This document shows positions 41,622 through 51,365 of a stretch of 64,000 bases of DNA, piece by piece. The stretch covers positions 1 through 64,000 of the forward strand of contig CABIVS010000004.1 in assembly GCA_902362375.1 (NCBI GenBank), in the 5' to 3' direction. This DNA comes from Bacteroidaceae bacterium. Lineage in GTDB: Bacteria; Bacteroidota; Bacteroidia; Bacteroidales; Bacteroidaceae. Within the stretch, counting starts at the first letter, position 1; the number at the start of each line of letters is the position of its first letter. Below the pieces are notes generated by a model, which worked only from the letters and a program-made list of their open reading frames with translations, did no database searches and was not told where the DNA came from. The translations under genes were made by a program, and so were the position numbers.

Positions 41622-42119
41622 ATGACAAGAATTGGATTATTATCTGATACTCACGCTTACTGGGACGAGAAATATCTGGAATATTTTGAACCATGTGACG
41701 AAATTTGGCATGCCGGAGACATCGGTTCGCCGGAGGTAGCGGAAAGGCTAGCCGCCTTCCGTCCATTCCGGGCGGTATATGGAAACATTGACGGGCAGGA
41801 AATCAGAAAGCTGTATCCGCAAATAAACCGTTTCACGGTGGATGGTGCAGAAGTACTGATTAAACATATCGGCGGTTATCCGGGGAAATACGACCCTTCC
41901 ATCATCGGCAGTCTGATGACACGTCCGCCCAAACTTTTTATCAGCGGACATTCTCATATATTAAAGGTGAAATATGATAAAACGCTGGATATGCTACATA
42001 TTAATCCCGGAGCTGCCGGCATGTCCGGTTTCCACAAGGTGCGAACTTTGGTACGTTTTGTTATCAATCAGGGGGCCTTTCAGGACTTGGAAGTCATCGA
42101 GTTGGCGGACAAGTTGTAA
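41622..42119 (+). CDS. YfcE/MJ0936-type metallophosphodiesterase
   Basis: A 165-residue calcineurin-like phosphoesterase. The metal-binding motifs are GLLSDTHAY, WHAGDIG, VYGNID and ISGHSH. Small proteins of this family cleave phosphodiester bonds with manganese or a similar metal; the natural substrate is generally unknown. It is divergent from ppk1 and ends before a hairpin. Confidence 0.9.
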   Translation: MTRIGLLSDTHAYWDEKYLEYFEPCDEIWHAGDIGSPEVAERLAAFRPFRAVYGNIDGQEIRKLYPQINRFTVDGAEVLIKHIGGYPGKYDPSIIGSLMTRPPKLFISGHSHILKVKYDKTLDMLHINPGAAGMSGFHKVRTLVRFVINQGAFQDLEVIELADKL

Positions 42120-42127
42120 TACTGTGC

Positions 42128-42193
42128 CAATATGATAATGTGATAATGTGCCAATTGGCTGAGTTATCACTTAATTGACACATTACCATATTG
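42128..42193. terminator. imperfect hairpin after the phosphodiesterase gene
   Basis: CAATATGATAATGTG (42128-42142) and CACATTACCATATTG (42179-42193) pair with one mismatch. There is no strong T-run, so its role as a terminator is uncertain. Confidence 0.4.
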
Positions 42194-42271
42194 AAATATT
42201 AGCAAATTATTTTTGTCCTTTCAGATTTCTTTCCGACCTTTGCACACTGTTAATGAATAACTCAGACGAAC

Positions 42272-43141
42272 ATGAAAGGAATTATTCTAGCCGGTGGTAG
42301 TGCCACCCGACTTTATCCGCTCTCCAAAGCGATTTCCAAACAAATCATGCCTGTGTATGACAAGCCGATGATTTATTATCCGTTGTCAACACTTATGTTG
42401 GCAGGAATACGCGAAGTGTTGATTATTTCGACTCCACGCGATTTGCCGATGTTCCGCGACTTGTTGGGAACGGGTGAGGAACTGGGTATGTCTTTCTCCT
42501 ATAAAATTCAAGAACAACCTAACGGACTGGCACAGGCTTTCGTATTGGGAGCCGATTTCCTGAACGGCGAACCGGGCTGTCTGATTCTTGGGGATAATAT
42601 GTTTTACGGACAGGGCTTCTCCGCCATGCTCCGCCGGGCTGCCAATATAGAAAAGGGCGCCTGTATCTTCGGTTACTACGTGAAAGACCCACGCGCTTAT
42701 GGTGTAGTGGAATTTGACGAACAGGGAAAAGTGATTTCACTGGAAGAAAAGCCGGAAGTACCGAAAAGCAATTATGCCGTTCCGGGACTTTATTTCTACG
42801 ATGCCAGTGTGACAGAAAAAGCAGCGGCTCTTCGTCCTTCAGCACGTGGAGAATATGAGATAACAGACCTGAACCGTCTGTATCTGGAAGAAGGTACATT
42901 GAAAGTGGAACTTTTCGGACGCGGATTTGCATGGCTCGACACGGGTAACTGTGACAGTCTGCTGGAAGCTTCCAACTTCGTGGCCACTATTCAGAACCGG
43001 CAAGGTTTCTACGTCAGCTGCATTGAAGAAATAGCCTGGCGTCAGGGATGGATTCCGACGGAACAGTTGCTTCTACTGGGTCAAAAACTCGAAAAAACCG
43101 AGTATGGGAAGTACCTTATCGAATTGGCTAAACAATCCTAA
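42272..43141 (+). CDS. rfbA: glucose-1-phosphate thymidylyltransferase
   Basis: A 289-residue nucleotidyltransferase making dTDP-glucose, the first step to dTDP-rhamnose and related surface sugars. The N-terminal [20 protein letters not shown] motif (nucleotide binding), [30 protein letters not shown] and the C-terminal [11 protein letters not shown] are diagnostic. It is followed after 21 bp by rfbB, the next enzyme. rfbC and rfbD are not in the window. Confidence 0.95.
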   Translation: MKGIILAGGSATRLYPLSKAISKQIMPVYDKPMIYYPLSTLMLAGIREVLIISTPRDLPMFRDLLGTGEELGMSFSYKIQEQPNGLAQAFVLGADFLNGEPGCLILGDNMFYGQGFSAMLRRAANIEKGACIFGYYVKDPRAYGVVEFDEQGKVISLEEKPEVPKSNYAVPGLYFYDASVTEKAAALRPSARGEYEITDLNRLYLEEGTLKVELFGRGFAWLDTGNCDSLLEASNFVATIQNRQGFYVSCIEEIAWRQGWIPTEQLLLLGQKLEKTEYGKYLIELAKQS

Positions 43142-43162
43142 AATCAACATAAAGAATAAAAT

Positions 43163-44302
43163 ATGAAAACTTATCTAGTGACCGGTGCCGCAGGATTTAT
43201 CGGGGCAAATTACATCAAGTACATCTTAGCCAAACATAACGACATCAAAGTCGTGATATTGGACGCTTTGACGTATGCAGGTAACTTAGGAACGATTGCC
43301 AAAGACATCGACAACGAACGCTGTGTCTTTATCAAAGGAGACATTTGCAACCGCGATGTGGTAGACGGTCTTTTTGCTGAGTATCGTTTTGATTATGTAG
43401 TGAATTTCGCTGCCGAGAGCCACGTGGACCGCAGCATTGAAAATCCGCAGCTGTTTCTGATTACCAACATTCTCGGAACACAGAACTTACTGGATTGTGC
43501 ACGCCGTGCATGGGTAATGGGGAAAGACGAACAAGGATATCCGACTTGGAGAAAAGGTGTACGCTATCATCAAGTATCTACCGATGAGGTGTATGGTTCA
43601 TTGGGAGCCGAAGGATATTTCACAGAAACAACTCCGCTTTGCCCTCACAGCCCGTACAGTGCTTCTAAGACAAGTGCAGACATGGTGGTAATGGCTTACC
43701 ACGACACTTATAAAATGCCGGTGACGATTACCCGTTGCTCCAACAACTATGGTCCGTACCACTTCCCGGAAAAATTGATTCCGTTGATTATCAAGAATAT
43801 CCTCGAAGGAAAGCATCTTCCCGTTTACGGTGACGGTAGCAATGTGCGCGACTGGCTTTATGTGGAAGACCACTGCAAAGCAATCGACCTCGTTGTGCGT
43901 GAAGGTCAAGACGGAGAAGTGTACAACGTTGGTGGACACAACGAGAAGACAAACCTCGAAATCGTGAAACTGACAATTTCGACTATCCACCGTCTGATGG
44001 CAGAAAATCCCGAATATCGTCAGGTTCTCAAAAAGAAAGTGAAAGACGAAAACGGCGATATTTCAATCGACTGGATCAACGAAGATCTGATTACTTTCGT
44101 CAAAGACCGTCTGGGACACGACCAACGTTATGCTATCGACCCTACCAAGATAACAAATGCCTTAGGATGGTATCCCGAAACTAAATTCGAAGTCGGCATC
44201 GTAAAGACAATCGAATGGTATTTAGCCAACCAAGCTTGGGTGGAAGAAGTTACCAGTGGAGATTATCAAGGTTACTACGAAAAGATGTACGGGAAAAATT
44301 AA
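43163..44302 (+). CDS. rfbB: dTDP-glucose 4,6-dehydratase
   Basis: A 379-residue extended short-chain dehydrogenase that converts dTDP-glucose to dTDP-4-keto-6-deoxyglucose. It has the NAD motif GAAGFIGANY, AAESHVDRSI, STDEVYGSLG, the catalytic YSASK and the substrate loop NNYGPYHFPEKLIP. It is slightly longer than many RmlB enzymes owing to inserts near 110-125 and 290-320. It forms an operon with rfbA. Confidence 0.95.
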   Translation: MKTYLVTGAAGFIGANYIKYILAKHNDIKVVILDALTYAGNLGTIAKDIDNERCVFIKGDICNRDVVDGLFAEYRFDYVVNFAAESHVDRSIENPQLFLITNILGTQNLLDCARRAWVMGKDEQGYPTWRKGVRYHQVSTDEVYGSLGAEGYFTETTPLCPHSPYSASKTSADMVVMAYHDTYKMPVTITRCSNNYGPYHFPEKLIPLIIKNILEGKHLPVYGDGSNVRDWLYVEDHCKAIDLVVREGQDGEVYNVGGHNEKTNLEIVKLTISTIHRLMAENPEYRQVLKKKVKDENGDISIDWINEDLITFVKDRLGHDQRYAIDPTKITNALGWYPETKFEVGIVKTIEWYLANQAWVEEVTSGDYQGYYEKMYGKN

Positions 44303-44395
44303 GAATTAAAAATTGAGAATTGAAAAATAATACTATTGCACAGCATTATAAGCGCAGCCATTTCTCAATTTTTAATTCTCAATTCTCAATTTATC
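44303..44395. repeat. AATTCTCAATTTTTAATTC-type inverted repeat
   Basis: GAATTAAAAATTGAGAATTG at the left pairs with CAATTCTCAATTTTT-like sequence at the right (about 44366-44393) around a 40-nt spacer. Similar AATTTTTAATTCTCAATTTT sequences recur after yicC, after tsaB and between nrdD and nrdG. It lies between the convergent rfbB and menA genes and probably ends both transcripts. Confidence 0.55.
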
Positions 44396-45279
44396 AACAT
44401 TCCTATTGCAATAAGAATACCCATAAGCAGCATATTACGCGAAGTCTCGCCTAATATGCTGTTTAATTTTTTACCGCTGTATATTTTCACCATCCGTTTC
44501 CAGGTAAGGAAATGAGGGATCAGATAAAGTTGTGGAAGAAAAGCGGCGTAGAAATGACCTTCACGGAGGAAACACAGACAGAGAAGAGAAGCAGTAATCC
44601 CCAACATCAAATAAAAATAGCGACCGAATTTCTCGCCGAAACGAACGATCACCGTCCTTTTTCCACTGCGTGCATCCGCTTCGCGGTCACGATAATTATT
44701 GACTACCAACAATGTATCGATAAGCAGTCCGCAGATTAAAGAGGCGATAGTGACATCCGGTGTCCAAGTTAGCGCCTGTACGTAATATGTTCCGCCTACG
44801 GGTACAAAGCCGAAGAAGACAATCACCAATACATCGCCCCAACCGTTGTAAGAAAGAGGATAAGGACCGGTGGTATAAAGAAAGGCAAATAACACACAAA
44901 GCACTCCTACGATCATCAATTCCCACCCGGCAAAAAAGAGTAACGTACAGCCGATAAGGCAGGCAAGAGCAACCGTAATAATAATCCCGGTTTTCATCGC
45001 TTGCGGAGAAATCCATCCTTGCGCACAAGCACGTTCGGGACCTAACCGGTCTTCCCGGTCTGTTCCTTTGAGGAAGTCGAAAAGGTCATTGATGAAATTA
45101 GCGGCAATTTGCATCAGACTTGCAAACAGACAGCAGATCAGTGCAGGCAACCAGTGAAAACGTCCGTCCATTGCAGCAAGAGCAGTACCGATCATAACCG
45201 GGGTTATGGCCCCTGTCAGCGTTTTGGGACGTGCAGCTAATATCCATGCTTGTAGCGAGTTACGTTTTACTTCTTCCAT
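44386..45279 (-). CDS. menA: 1,4-dihydroxy-2-naphthoate polyprenyltransferase
   Basis: A 297-residue membrane enzyme of menaquinone synthesis that prenylates dihydroxynaphthoate. It has eight to nine membrane segments and the UbiA-family aspartate motifs NDLFDFLKGTDRED and NNYRDREADARSGKRT. Start: AARPKTLTGAITPVMIGTA is the usual N-terminal block, so the ATG is well placed. A minus-strand TATCTTTG (45311-45318) lies 32 bp upstream. Confidence 0.93.
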   Translation of the reverse strand: MEEVKRNSLQAWILAARPKTLTGAITPVMIGTALAAMDGRFHWLPALICCLFASLMQIAANFINDLFDFLKGTDREDRLGPERACAQGWISPQAMKTGIIITVALACLIGCTLLFFAGWELMIVGVLCVLFAFLYTTGPYPLSYNGWGDVLVIVFFGFVPVGGTYYVQALTWTPDVTIASLICGLLIDTLLVVNNYRDREADARSGKRTVIVRFGEKFGRYFYLMLGITASLLCLCFLREGHFYAAFLPQLYLIPHFLTWKRMVKIYSGKKLNSILGETSRNMLLMGILIAIGMLIN

Positions 45280-45310
45280 ACTTTAATATATTATAAATAG
45301 TTTTGACGGA

Positions 45311-45338
45311 CAAAGATACATGATTTTTCGTATCTTTG
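45311..45338. promoter_or_regulatory. divergent promoters of menA and the phosphoesterase gene
   Basis: Minus-strand TATCTTTG at 45311-45318 for menA and plus-strand TATCTTTG at 45331-45338 for the lipoprotein gene at 45368. Confidence 0.55.
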
Positions 45339-45367
45339 CACCCCGAAAAACTTCAAACTAAGAGAAG

Positions 45368-46429
45368 ATGAAGAAAATAAAAACAATCTACCCTGTTATC
45401 CTGTTGACATTACTTTTGTTGGTTTCCTGTAAGTCGAAAAAGAATATGGTGGCTACCTTGCCACGCCCTGTTTTAAATTCAGATTCTATTTATCCGGATA
45501 CGGCTAATGCCATAGCCGGGGTATTCTCCCCCGACCACTCACAACTCAAAGAACTGAATATTTCTAAAAACAAAAAGCAGAATACAAAGAAAAAGACTTC
45601 TACCGATACACACGAATCGTCAGACCTGGTACTGCGGGGAACAAAAATCACTTCTTCCAACGTAAATGTATCTTCTGTCTATACAGGAGTGGATCGTGTA
45701 GTAAAATATGACTTTACCCACCGCGATGTTCCCGAAGCCTTTGAAGGTTTCCGTATCGCTTTCATTTCCGACTTACACTACAAAAGTCTGCTGAAAGAGA
45801 AAGGGCTGAACGACCTTGTCCGCCTGTTGATTGCTCAAAAGGCTGATGTGCTTCTGATGGGTGGTGACTATCAGGAAGGTTGTGAATATGTGGAACCTTT
45901 GTTTTCTGCGCTGGCACGCGTAAAAACACCGATGGGAACTTATGGAGTAATGGGCAATAACGACTACGAACGTTGCCACGATGATATTGTGAATACAATG
46001 AAACACTACGGAATGCGTCCGTTAGAACATGAAGTAGATACGCTTCGTAAAGACGGGCAGCAAATCATTATCGCCGGAGTGCGCAATCCTTTTGATCTGG
46101 GGCGCAACGGAGTATCGCCTACTCTGGCACTCTCTCCCAAAGATTTTGTCATCTTACTGGTTCACACCCCGGATTATATCGAAGACGTTTCAGTAGCTAA
46201 CACCGACCTTGCCCTGGCAGGACACACCCACGGCGGACAAGTCCGTGTATTCGGAGTTGCCCCGGCACTTAACTCACACTATGGCAATCGTTTCATCACG
46301 GGACTGGCATATAATTCTGCAAAAATACCTTTGATTATAACAAACGGAATAGGAACCTCCAAATTACCGATTCGCGTCGGCGCTCCGGCAGAAATCATCG
46401 TTATTACTCTTCATCGATTGACAGAGTAA
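45368..46429 (+). CDS. metallophosphoesterase lipoprotein
   Basis: A 353-residue predicted lipoprotein: signal peptide with lipobox LVSC (Cys21), a low-complexity Lys- and Ser-rich linker to about residue 110, then a calcineurin-like phosphoesterase domain. Metal motifs are [24 protein letters not shown] and [11 protein letters not shown], as in the YkuE/LpxH-like group. Its 3' end overlaps the convergent nadD gene by 66 bp. The substrate is unknown; the location implies the periplasmic face or the outer membrane. Confidence 0.88.
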   Translation: MKKIKTIYPVILLTLLLLVSCKSKKNMVATLPRPVLNSDSIYPDTANAIAGVFSPDHSQLKELNISKNKKQNTKKKTSTDTHESSDLVLRGTKITSSNVNVSSVYTGVDRVVKYDFTHRDVPEAFEGFRIAFISDLHYKSLLKEKGLNDLVRLLIAQKADVLLMGGDYQEGCEYVEPLFSALARVKTPMGTYGVMGNNDYERCHDDIVNTMKHYGMRPLEHEVDTLRKDGQQIIIAGVRNPFDLGRNGVSPTLALSPKDFVILLVHTPDYIEDVSVANTDLALAGHTHGGQVRVFGVAPALNSHYGNRFITGLAYNSAKIPLIITNGIGTSKLPIRVGAPAEIIVITLHRLTE

Positions 46430-46990
46430 ACTGATAGTCTCCCAGACCTTTGGATGCACAAAGTATCGAACATCTTTCCCTGCATCCAGTGCTTCTCGAA
46501 TAAAAGTAGAACTGATTTCAAATACAGGGGAATGAACGAGACGCACCGTTTCCGGCAATTCCTCTTCTTTGACGGGAAAACCGGGACGGGGGTAAATAAG
46601 AATCTGATTCTCTTTTATGATACGTTCGGACTGATACCAATATCCAAAACGTTCCCAATTATCGGAACCGATAATGAAATAAAACTCGCGGTCGGGAAAT
46701 GCCTCGCGCAGTTTCTCCAACGTATATACGCTATATGAGGGACGAGGCAAATGAAACTCAAAATCTGAAGCCTGAAAACGAGGATAGCCACTGATACTCA
46801 ACTTTACCAGTTCGAGACGTAATTCATCATTCCATAACTTCTCCTGTGCTTTCAAAGGGTTCTGCGGACTCACCATAAACCAGATCTCATCCAACCCTTC
46901 ACACTCGCAAAGATAATTGGCTAAAGCAAGATGCCCGATGTGAATCGGATTGAATGATCCGCTGAAGATTCCGGTTTTCTGTTTTTTCAT
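46364..46990 (-). CDS. nadD: nicotinate-nucleotide adenylyltransferase
   Basis: A 208-residue enzyme of NAD synthesis that adenylylates nicotinate mononucleotide. It has the nucleotidyltransferase motif [25 protein letters not shown] and the C-terminal [25 protein letters not shown] start at the ATG at 46990; another ATG three codons upstream (46999) is possible. It is last in the yicC-gmk-nadD operon, and its C-terminal 22 codons overlap the convergent phosphoesterase gene. The tail after VWETI is not needed by the family. Confidence 0.93.
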   Translation of the reverse strand: MKKQKTGIFSGSFNPIHIGHLALANYLCECEGLDEIWFMVSPQNPLKAQEKLWNDELRLELVKLSISGYPRFQASDFEFHLPRPSYSVYTLEKLREAFPDREFYFIIGSDNWERFGYWYQSERIIKENQILIYPRPGFPVKEEELPETVRLVHSPVFEISSTFIREALDAGKDVRYFVHPKVWETISLLCQSMKSNNDDFCRSADANR

Positions 46991-47017
46991 TTGTATCATC
47001 CCGCCCTAGTAGTTCTC

Positions 47018-47584
47018 CTACAAATTCAGAAACTCTTTGATTACTTTCAAAGCTTCCGCTTTAGCAGCCTCCAAATCGTCATTGACAATCACACAATCGA
47101 ATTGCGGAGCAAAACCCAATTCATATTCCGCTTTAGCGATGCGACTTTCAATCACTTCCGGCGCATCCGTTCCGCGTCCTTCCAACCGACAGCGTAATTC
47201 TTCCACCGAAGGCGGCTGGATAAACACCGACAACGCACGATCACCATAAAACTTCTTGATATTGCATCCGCCAACCACATCTACGTCAAACACCACATTC
47301 TGCCCCGCTTCCAATTGCCTTTCTACCTGCGCTTTCAGCGTTCCGTAATAACGGTCCTTATACACCTCCTCATACTCCAGAAATTCGTTGTTCTCAATGC
47401 GTTGGCGAAATTCTTCCGGTGTAAGGAAGAAATATTCAACCCCATGCTGCTCCGTTCCACGCGGAGGACGGCTGGTAGCAGAAATTGAAAACGCTAAATT
47501 CAAGTTCTGCGTCAGCAGATAATTGATAATAGTAGATTTGCCCGAACCCGACGGAGCAGAGAAAATAATTAGCTTACCGGTCAT
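47018..47584 (-). CDS. gmk: guanylate kinase
   Basis: A 188-residue kinase converting GMP to GDP. It has the P-loop SAPSGSGKST, the GMP-binding SATSRPPRGTEQHGVEYFFL, FLEYEEVYKDRYYGT and the lid RLEGRGTDAPEVIESRIAKA. The length is normal. Middle gene of the yicC-gmk-nadD operon, 27 bp before nadD. Confidence 0.96.
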   Translation of the reverse strand: MTGKLIIFSAPSGSGKSTIINYLLTQNLNLAFSISATSRPPRGTEQHGVEYFFLTPEEFRQRIENNEFLEYEEVYKDRYYGTLKAQVERQLEAGQNVVFDVDVVGGCNIKKFYGDRALSVFIQPPSVEELRCRLEGRGTDAPEVIESRIAKAEYELGFAPQFDCVIVNDDLEAAKAEALKVIKEFLNL

Positions 47585-47627
47585 AAGTTTAATGAAGAAT
47601 TAAGAATTAAAAATGATAGATACTGTT

Positions 47628-48509
47628 TTACATCACGTTCAGCACCTGTTCCTTAATCTGTTCCAGTTCATCCTTCATCTGAACTACGATCTTCTGCATT
47701 TCAGCATGATTGGACTTGCTGCCTAACGTATTGATCTCCCGACCCATTTCCTGGGCGATAAAACCAAGCTTTTTACCTTGTCCGCTACCCCCTTCCATCG
47801 TACTGATGAAATATTTCAGATGGTTGCTAAGGCGTTGTTTTTCTTCGTTGACATCCAGCTTTTCGATGTAGTAAATCAACTCCTGTTCCAGACGATTCTT
47901 GTCATAGTCTACGCTTAACGTCTTTTCGAGAGCATCAGTGATGCGTTCCTTCACTTTCTCTACACGTTCTTTCTCGTAAGGAGCAATCTGTTCGAGCAAG
48001 CTGTTGATGTTGGCAATCTTCTCACGGAACTTCTTCTCCAATGCAGCCCCCTCCTGTTTGCGGAAATCTACCAAATGACTGATGGCTTCAAGTATGGTAG
48101 CGTGCACCACGCTCCATTCCTCATCCGTCAGTTCCTGAATTTCCGTTTTCGTCATCACGTCCGGCATGCGGAGTAATAGTTGGAGCCAGTCTTCCGGTGC
48201 GGGACAAGGAATCCCCAGTTCGCGGCTTATCGAATCCAACTGGCTATAATAACTTTTCAGCAGCTCCTTATTGATGGGAGCAGCATCCGCACCCTCCTTC
48301 TTCTCTATCCACAGGCTGAAGTCAGCTTTTCCACGTTCCAGAACTTTAGAAATCTCATTACGGATTTCAATCTCTTTTTCACGATACGCCGGAGCGATGC
48401 GAGTGGACAAATCCATTGCCTTGCTGTTGAGCGACTTGATTTCTACATTTATTTTTTTATCAGGAAGTTCGGCCGTAGCTTTACCGTATCCTGTCATAGA
48501 CTGTATCAT
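47628..48509 (-). CDS. yicC: YicC family endoribonuclease-like protein
   Basis: A 293-residue protein with the family's opening MIQSMTGYGKA and closing QEMGREINTLGSKSNHAEMQKIVVQMKDELEQIKEQVLNV. YicC proteins are conserved stress-related proteins linked to RNA turnover. It is the first gene of the operon with gmk, an arrangement common across bacteria. A minus-strand TACTTTTG (48527-48534) lies 17 bp upstream, back to back with the tsaB promoter. Confidence 0.93.
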   Translation of the reverse strand: MIQSMTGYGKATAELPDKKINVEIKSLNSKAMDLSTRIAPAYREKEIEIRNEISKVLERGKADFSLWIEKKEGADAAPINKELLKSYYSQLDSISRELGIPCPAPEDWLQLLLRMPDVMTKTEIQELTDEEWSVVHATILEAISHLVDFRKQEGAALEKKFREKIANINSLLEQIAPYEKERVEKVKERITDALEKTLSVDYDKNRLEQELIYYIEKLDVNEEKQRLSNHLKYFISTMEGGSGQGKKLGFIAQEMGREINTLGSKSNHAEMQKIVVQMKDELEQIKEQVLNVM

Positions 48510-48526
48510 AACCTTAAAGTTTTGTG

Positions 48527-48574
48527 CAAAAGTACACGAATATTTTAAGAATTGGAAATAATCATGTAAATTTG
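48527..48574. promoter_or_regulatory. divergent promoters of yicC and tsaB
   Basis: Minus-strand TACTTTTG at 48527-48534 for yicC and plus-strand TAAATTTG at 48567-48574 for tsaB. The latter lies downstream of an alternative in-frame ATG (48524), which supports the later tsaB start. Confidence 0.55.
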
Positions 48575-48598
48575 CGACAATTTAATAAGCTGATTTTT

Positions 48599-49288
48599 AT
48601 GTCGTGTATACTGAATATTGAAACCTCTACCTCTGTTTGCTCGGTAGCGGCCAGTCAAGACGGACAGACGATTTTTGTGAAAGAAGACTTGAAAGGCCCT
48701 TCACACGCCGTGTCTTTAGGAGTTTTTGTAGATGAAGCATTGTCGTTCATAGACAGTCATGCCATCCCTTTGGATGCCGTTGCAGTGAGCTGCGGACCGG
48801 GTTCGTACACCGGACTCCGAATCGGGGTTTCTATGGCGAAAGGAGTTTGTTACGGGCGCAATATCCCCTTAATCGGTATCCCGACGCTGGAAGTATTGAG
48901 TGTTCCGGTGCTGTTGTATCACGACTTGCCCGAAAATGCTTTGCTTTGTCCGATGATCGACGCCCGCCGCATGGAAGTATATGCAGCCGTTTATGACCGT
49001 CGTCTACAAGTGAAACGTGCAGTTGCCGCCGACATCGTAGATGAGAACTCTTATCTGGAGTACTTGAACGAACAACCGGTTTATTTCTTTGGAAACGGAG
49101 CCGACAAATGCCGCGGACAGATTACGCATCCGAACGCACATTTTATCGACAATATCCATCCGTTGGCTAAAATGATGTTCCCACTGGCAGAAAAAGCAGT
49201 GGCCGATGAAGACTATAAAGACGTGGCTTACTTCGAACCTTTCTACCTGAAAGAATTCGTTGCCTCCATGCCGAAAAAACTTCTTTAA
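48599..49288 (+). CDS. tsaB: tRNA threonylcarbamoyladenosine synthesis protein TsaB
   Basis: A 229-residue ASKHA-fold protein that partners TsaD in making the t6A modification of ANN-decoding tRNAs. Diagnostic segments are ILNIETSTSVCSVA at the N-terminus, GPGSYTGLRIGVSMAKGVCYG and PMIDARRMEVYAAVYD. I start at the ATG at 48599, where family similarity begins and which lies 24 bp after a promoter box. The DUF4290 gene follows. Confidence 0.93.
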   Translation: MSCILNIETSTSVCSVAASQDGQTIFVKEDLKGPSHAVSLGVFVDEALSFIDSHAIPLDAVAVSCGPGSYTGLRIGVSMAKGVCYGRNIPLIGIPTLEVLSVPVLLYHDLPENALLCPMIDARRMEVYAAVYDRRLQVKRAVAADIVDENSYLEYLNEQPVYFFGNGADKCRGQITHPNAHFIDNIHPLAKMMFPLAEKAVADEDYKDVAYFEPFYLKEFVASMPKKLL

Positions 49289-49324
49289 TTTTTTAATTTT
49301 TAATTCTCAATTTTTATTTAATAA

Positions 49325-49936
49325 ATGCAATACAATACTCAACAGAAAAGAATGCCGCTTCCCGAATACGGACGTAGCATCCAGAACATGGTAGATTATG
49401 CGTTGACCATTCAGGATCGTGCAGAACGTCAGCGTTGTGCCAACACCATCATCAACATTATGGGAAATATGTTCCCCCATTTGCGTGATGTACCCGATTT
49501 CAAGCACAAGCTTTGGGACCACCTGGCTATCATGTCCGGTTTTGAGCTGGATATTGACTACCCGTATGAAATCATCCGCAAGGACAATCTGGTGACCCGC
49601 CCGGACCATATCCCCTACTCCACTGCCCGTATGCGTTACCGTCACTACGGACATACGCTGGAAATACTGATAAAGAAAGCGATCGAATTCCCCGAAGGAA
49701 ACGAAAAGAGAAACCTGATCGCCCTTATCTGCAACCACATGAAGAAGGATTACCTGGCATGGAACAAAGATACAGTGGACGACAAAAAAATTGCCGAAGA
49801 CCTGTACGAACTGTCCAACGGGGAACTCCAAATGACCGACGATATCGTCCGGCTGATGGCAGAACGCCTGAACCAGAACTACCGTCCGAAGACGAACTAT
49901 ACCAACAATCGTCAGAACAATAAGAGAAGATATTAA
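49325..49936 (+). CDS. DUF4290 family protein
   Basis: A 203-residue protein of a family confined to Bacteroidetes: MPLPEYGRSIQNMVDYALTI, RCANTIINIMGNMFPHLRD, FKHKLWDHLAIMS and LIALICNHMKKDYLAWNKD match my memory of DUF4290. The first 160 residues are mostly helical and the tail is Asn- and Arg-rich. It is encoded next to murA and tsaB and may be a housekeeping gene; its function is unknown. A start at the earlier Met (49325) is retained because the preceding sequence is the A/T-rich repeat. Confidence 0.88.
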   Translation: MQYNTQQKRMPLPEYGRSIQNMVDYALTIQDRAERQRCANTIINIMGNMFPHLRDVPDFKHKLWDHLAIMSGFELDIDYPYEIIRKDNLVTRPDHIPYSTARMRYRHYGHTLEILIKKAIEFPEGNEKRNLIALICNHMKKDYLAWNKDTVDDKKIAEDLYELSNGELQMTDDIVRLMAERLNQNYRPKTNYTNNRQNNKRRY

Positions 49937-49939
49937 AAT

Positions 49940-50058
49940 AAGTATTAGGTATTAAGTATTAATCGAGGTTGCTTATTGGCGTTTGAGACTTGATACTTAA
50001 TACTTGATACTTAAAATTGATAATTGGTGTTTAATACTTGATACTTAATACTTAAAAT
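49940..50058. repeat. TTAATACTTGATACTTAA-type repeats before murA
   Basis: AAGTATTAGGTATTAAGTATTAA on the left is inverted with respect to TTGATACTTAATACTTGATACTTAA in the middle, and TTTAATACTTGATACTTAATACTTAAAATT follows as a direct copy. The arrays can form long A/T-rich hairpins and may end transcription from the upstream gene. Confidence 0.6.
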
Positions 50059-50060
50059 TA

Positions 50061-51365
50061 ATGGCTTCATTTGTGATTGAGGGAGGACATCGGCTTTGCG
50101 GAGAAATTCATCCGCAAGGAGCTAAAAACGAAGTTTTGCAGATAATCTGTGCCACGTTGCTGACTGCAGAGGAAGTAACGGTGAACAATATACCTGACAT
50201 TCTTGATGTCAACAACCTGATTCAGCTCTTGCGGGAGATGGGAGTAACGGTTGCAAAGAAAGGCATTGATTCTTATAGTTTTAAAGCAGAAAATGTAGAC
50301 CTGGCTTATCTGGAAAGCGATGAATTCCTGAAGAAATGTTCCAGTCTGCGAGGCTCTGTGATGCTTATAGGTCCCATGGTGGCACGTTTCGGCAAGGCAT
50401 TGATTTCCAAGCCGGGAGGAGATAAAATCGGTCGCCGCCGTTTGGACACTCACTTTGTAGGTATTCAGAATTTAGGGGCGGACTTCCGCTACGACGAAGG
50501 GCGGGGTATCTACGAAATAACGGCCGACAGACTTCAGGGAAGCTATATGTTACTGGACGAAGCATCTGTCACCGGAACAGCCAACATCGTCATGGCTGCC
50601 GTGCTTGCTAAAGGTACTACCACTATTTATAATGCCGCTTGCGAACCTTACGTGCAACAGCTCTGCCGGTTACTCAACCGGATGGGAGCCAAAATCAGCG
50701 GTATCGCATCCAACCTGCTCACCATCGAAGGTGTGGAAGAGCTGCACGGCACGCAACACACCGTACTGCCTGACATGATTGAAGTGGGCAGCTTCATCGG
50801 CATGGCGGCAATGACGAAAAGCGAAATTACCATCAAGAATGTTTCTTACGAGAATCTTGGAATCATCCCCGAGAGCTTCCGCCGCCTGGGCATCAAGCTC
50901 GAACAGAGAGGAGACGATATTTACGTTCCCGCACAGGAAACATACCAGATAGAATCATTTATCGACGGCTCCATCATGACGATAGCCGACGCTACCTGGC
51001 CGGGACTGACTCCCGACTTGCTAAGTGTAATGCTCGTTGTAGCCACACAAGCCAAAGGCAGCGTACTGATTCATCAGAAAATGTTCGAAAGCCGCCTGTT
51101 CTTTGTGGACAAGCTGATCGACATGGGTGCACAGATCATTCTCTGCGACCCTCACCGCGCCGTAGTCATCGGACACAACCACGGCTTCAAGCTGCGCGGT
51201 ACCCGCCTGACCTCACCGGATATACGTGCCGGTATCGCCCTTCTGATTGCTGCCATGAGCGCCGAAGGAACCAGTACCATTAGTAACATCGAACAGATAG
51301 ACCGTGGTTATCAGAACATCGAAGGACGTCTGAACGCTATCGGAGCCAGAATCACCCGGATATGA
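50061..51365 (+). CDS. murA: UDP-N-acetylglucosamine 1-carboxyvinyltransferase
   Basis: A 434-residue enzyme for the first committed step of peptidoglycan synthesis. Typical segments are [20 protein letters not shown], the loop [16 protein letters not shown], and [17 protein letters not shown]. The catalytic-loop residue that is Cys115 in E. coli MurA (GGCTIG) is Asp121 here (GGDKIG). Cys-to-Asp enzymes stay active but escape alkylation by fosfomycin, as known for mycobacterial and chlamydial MurA, so intrinsic target-based resistance is expected. Overlaps rimM by 4 bp. Confidence 0.94.
   Translation: MASFVIEGGHRLCGEIHPQGAKNEVLQIICATLLTAEEVTVNNIPDILDVNNLIQLLREMGVTVAKKGIDSYSFKAENVDLAYLESDEFLKKCSSLRGSVMLIGPMVARFGKALISKPGGDKIGRRRLDTHFVGIQNLGADFRYDEGRGIYEITADRLQGSYMLLDEASVTGTANIVMAAVLAKGTTTIYNAACEPYVQQLCRLLNRMGAKISGIASNLLTIEGVEELHGTQHTVLPDMIEVGSFIGMAAMTKSEITIKNVSYENLGIIPESFRRLGIKLEQRGDDIYVPAQETYQIESFIDGSIMTIADATWPGLTPDLLSVMLVVATQAKGSVLIHQKMFESRLFFVDKLIDMGAQIILCDPHRAVVIGHNHGFKLRGTRLTSPDIRAGIALLIAAMSAEGTSTISNIEQIDRGYQNIEGRLNAIGARITRI

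Noticed and set aside
49940..50058. TTAATACTT repeats as a replication origin or CRISPR-like array
   Set aside because: The units are A/T-rich, irregular in spacing and self-complementary, more like terminator-type intergenic repeats; no dnaA boxes or spacers seen.
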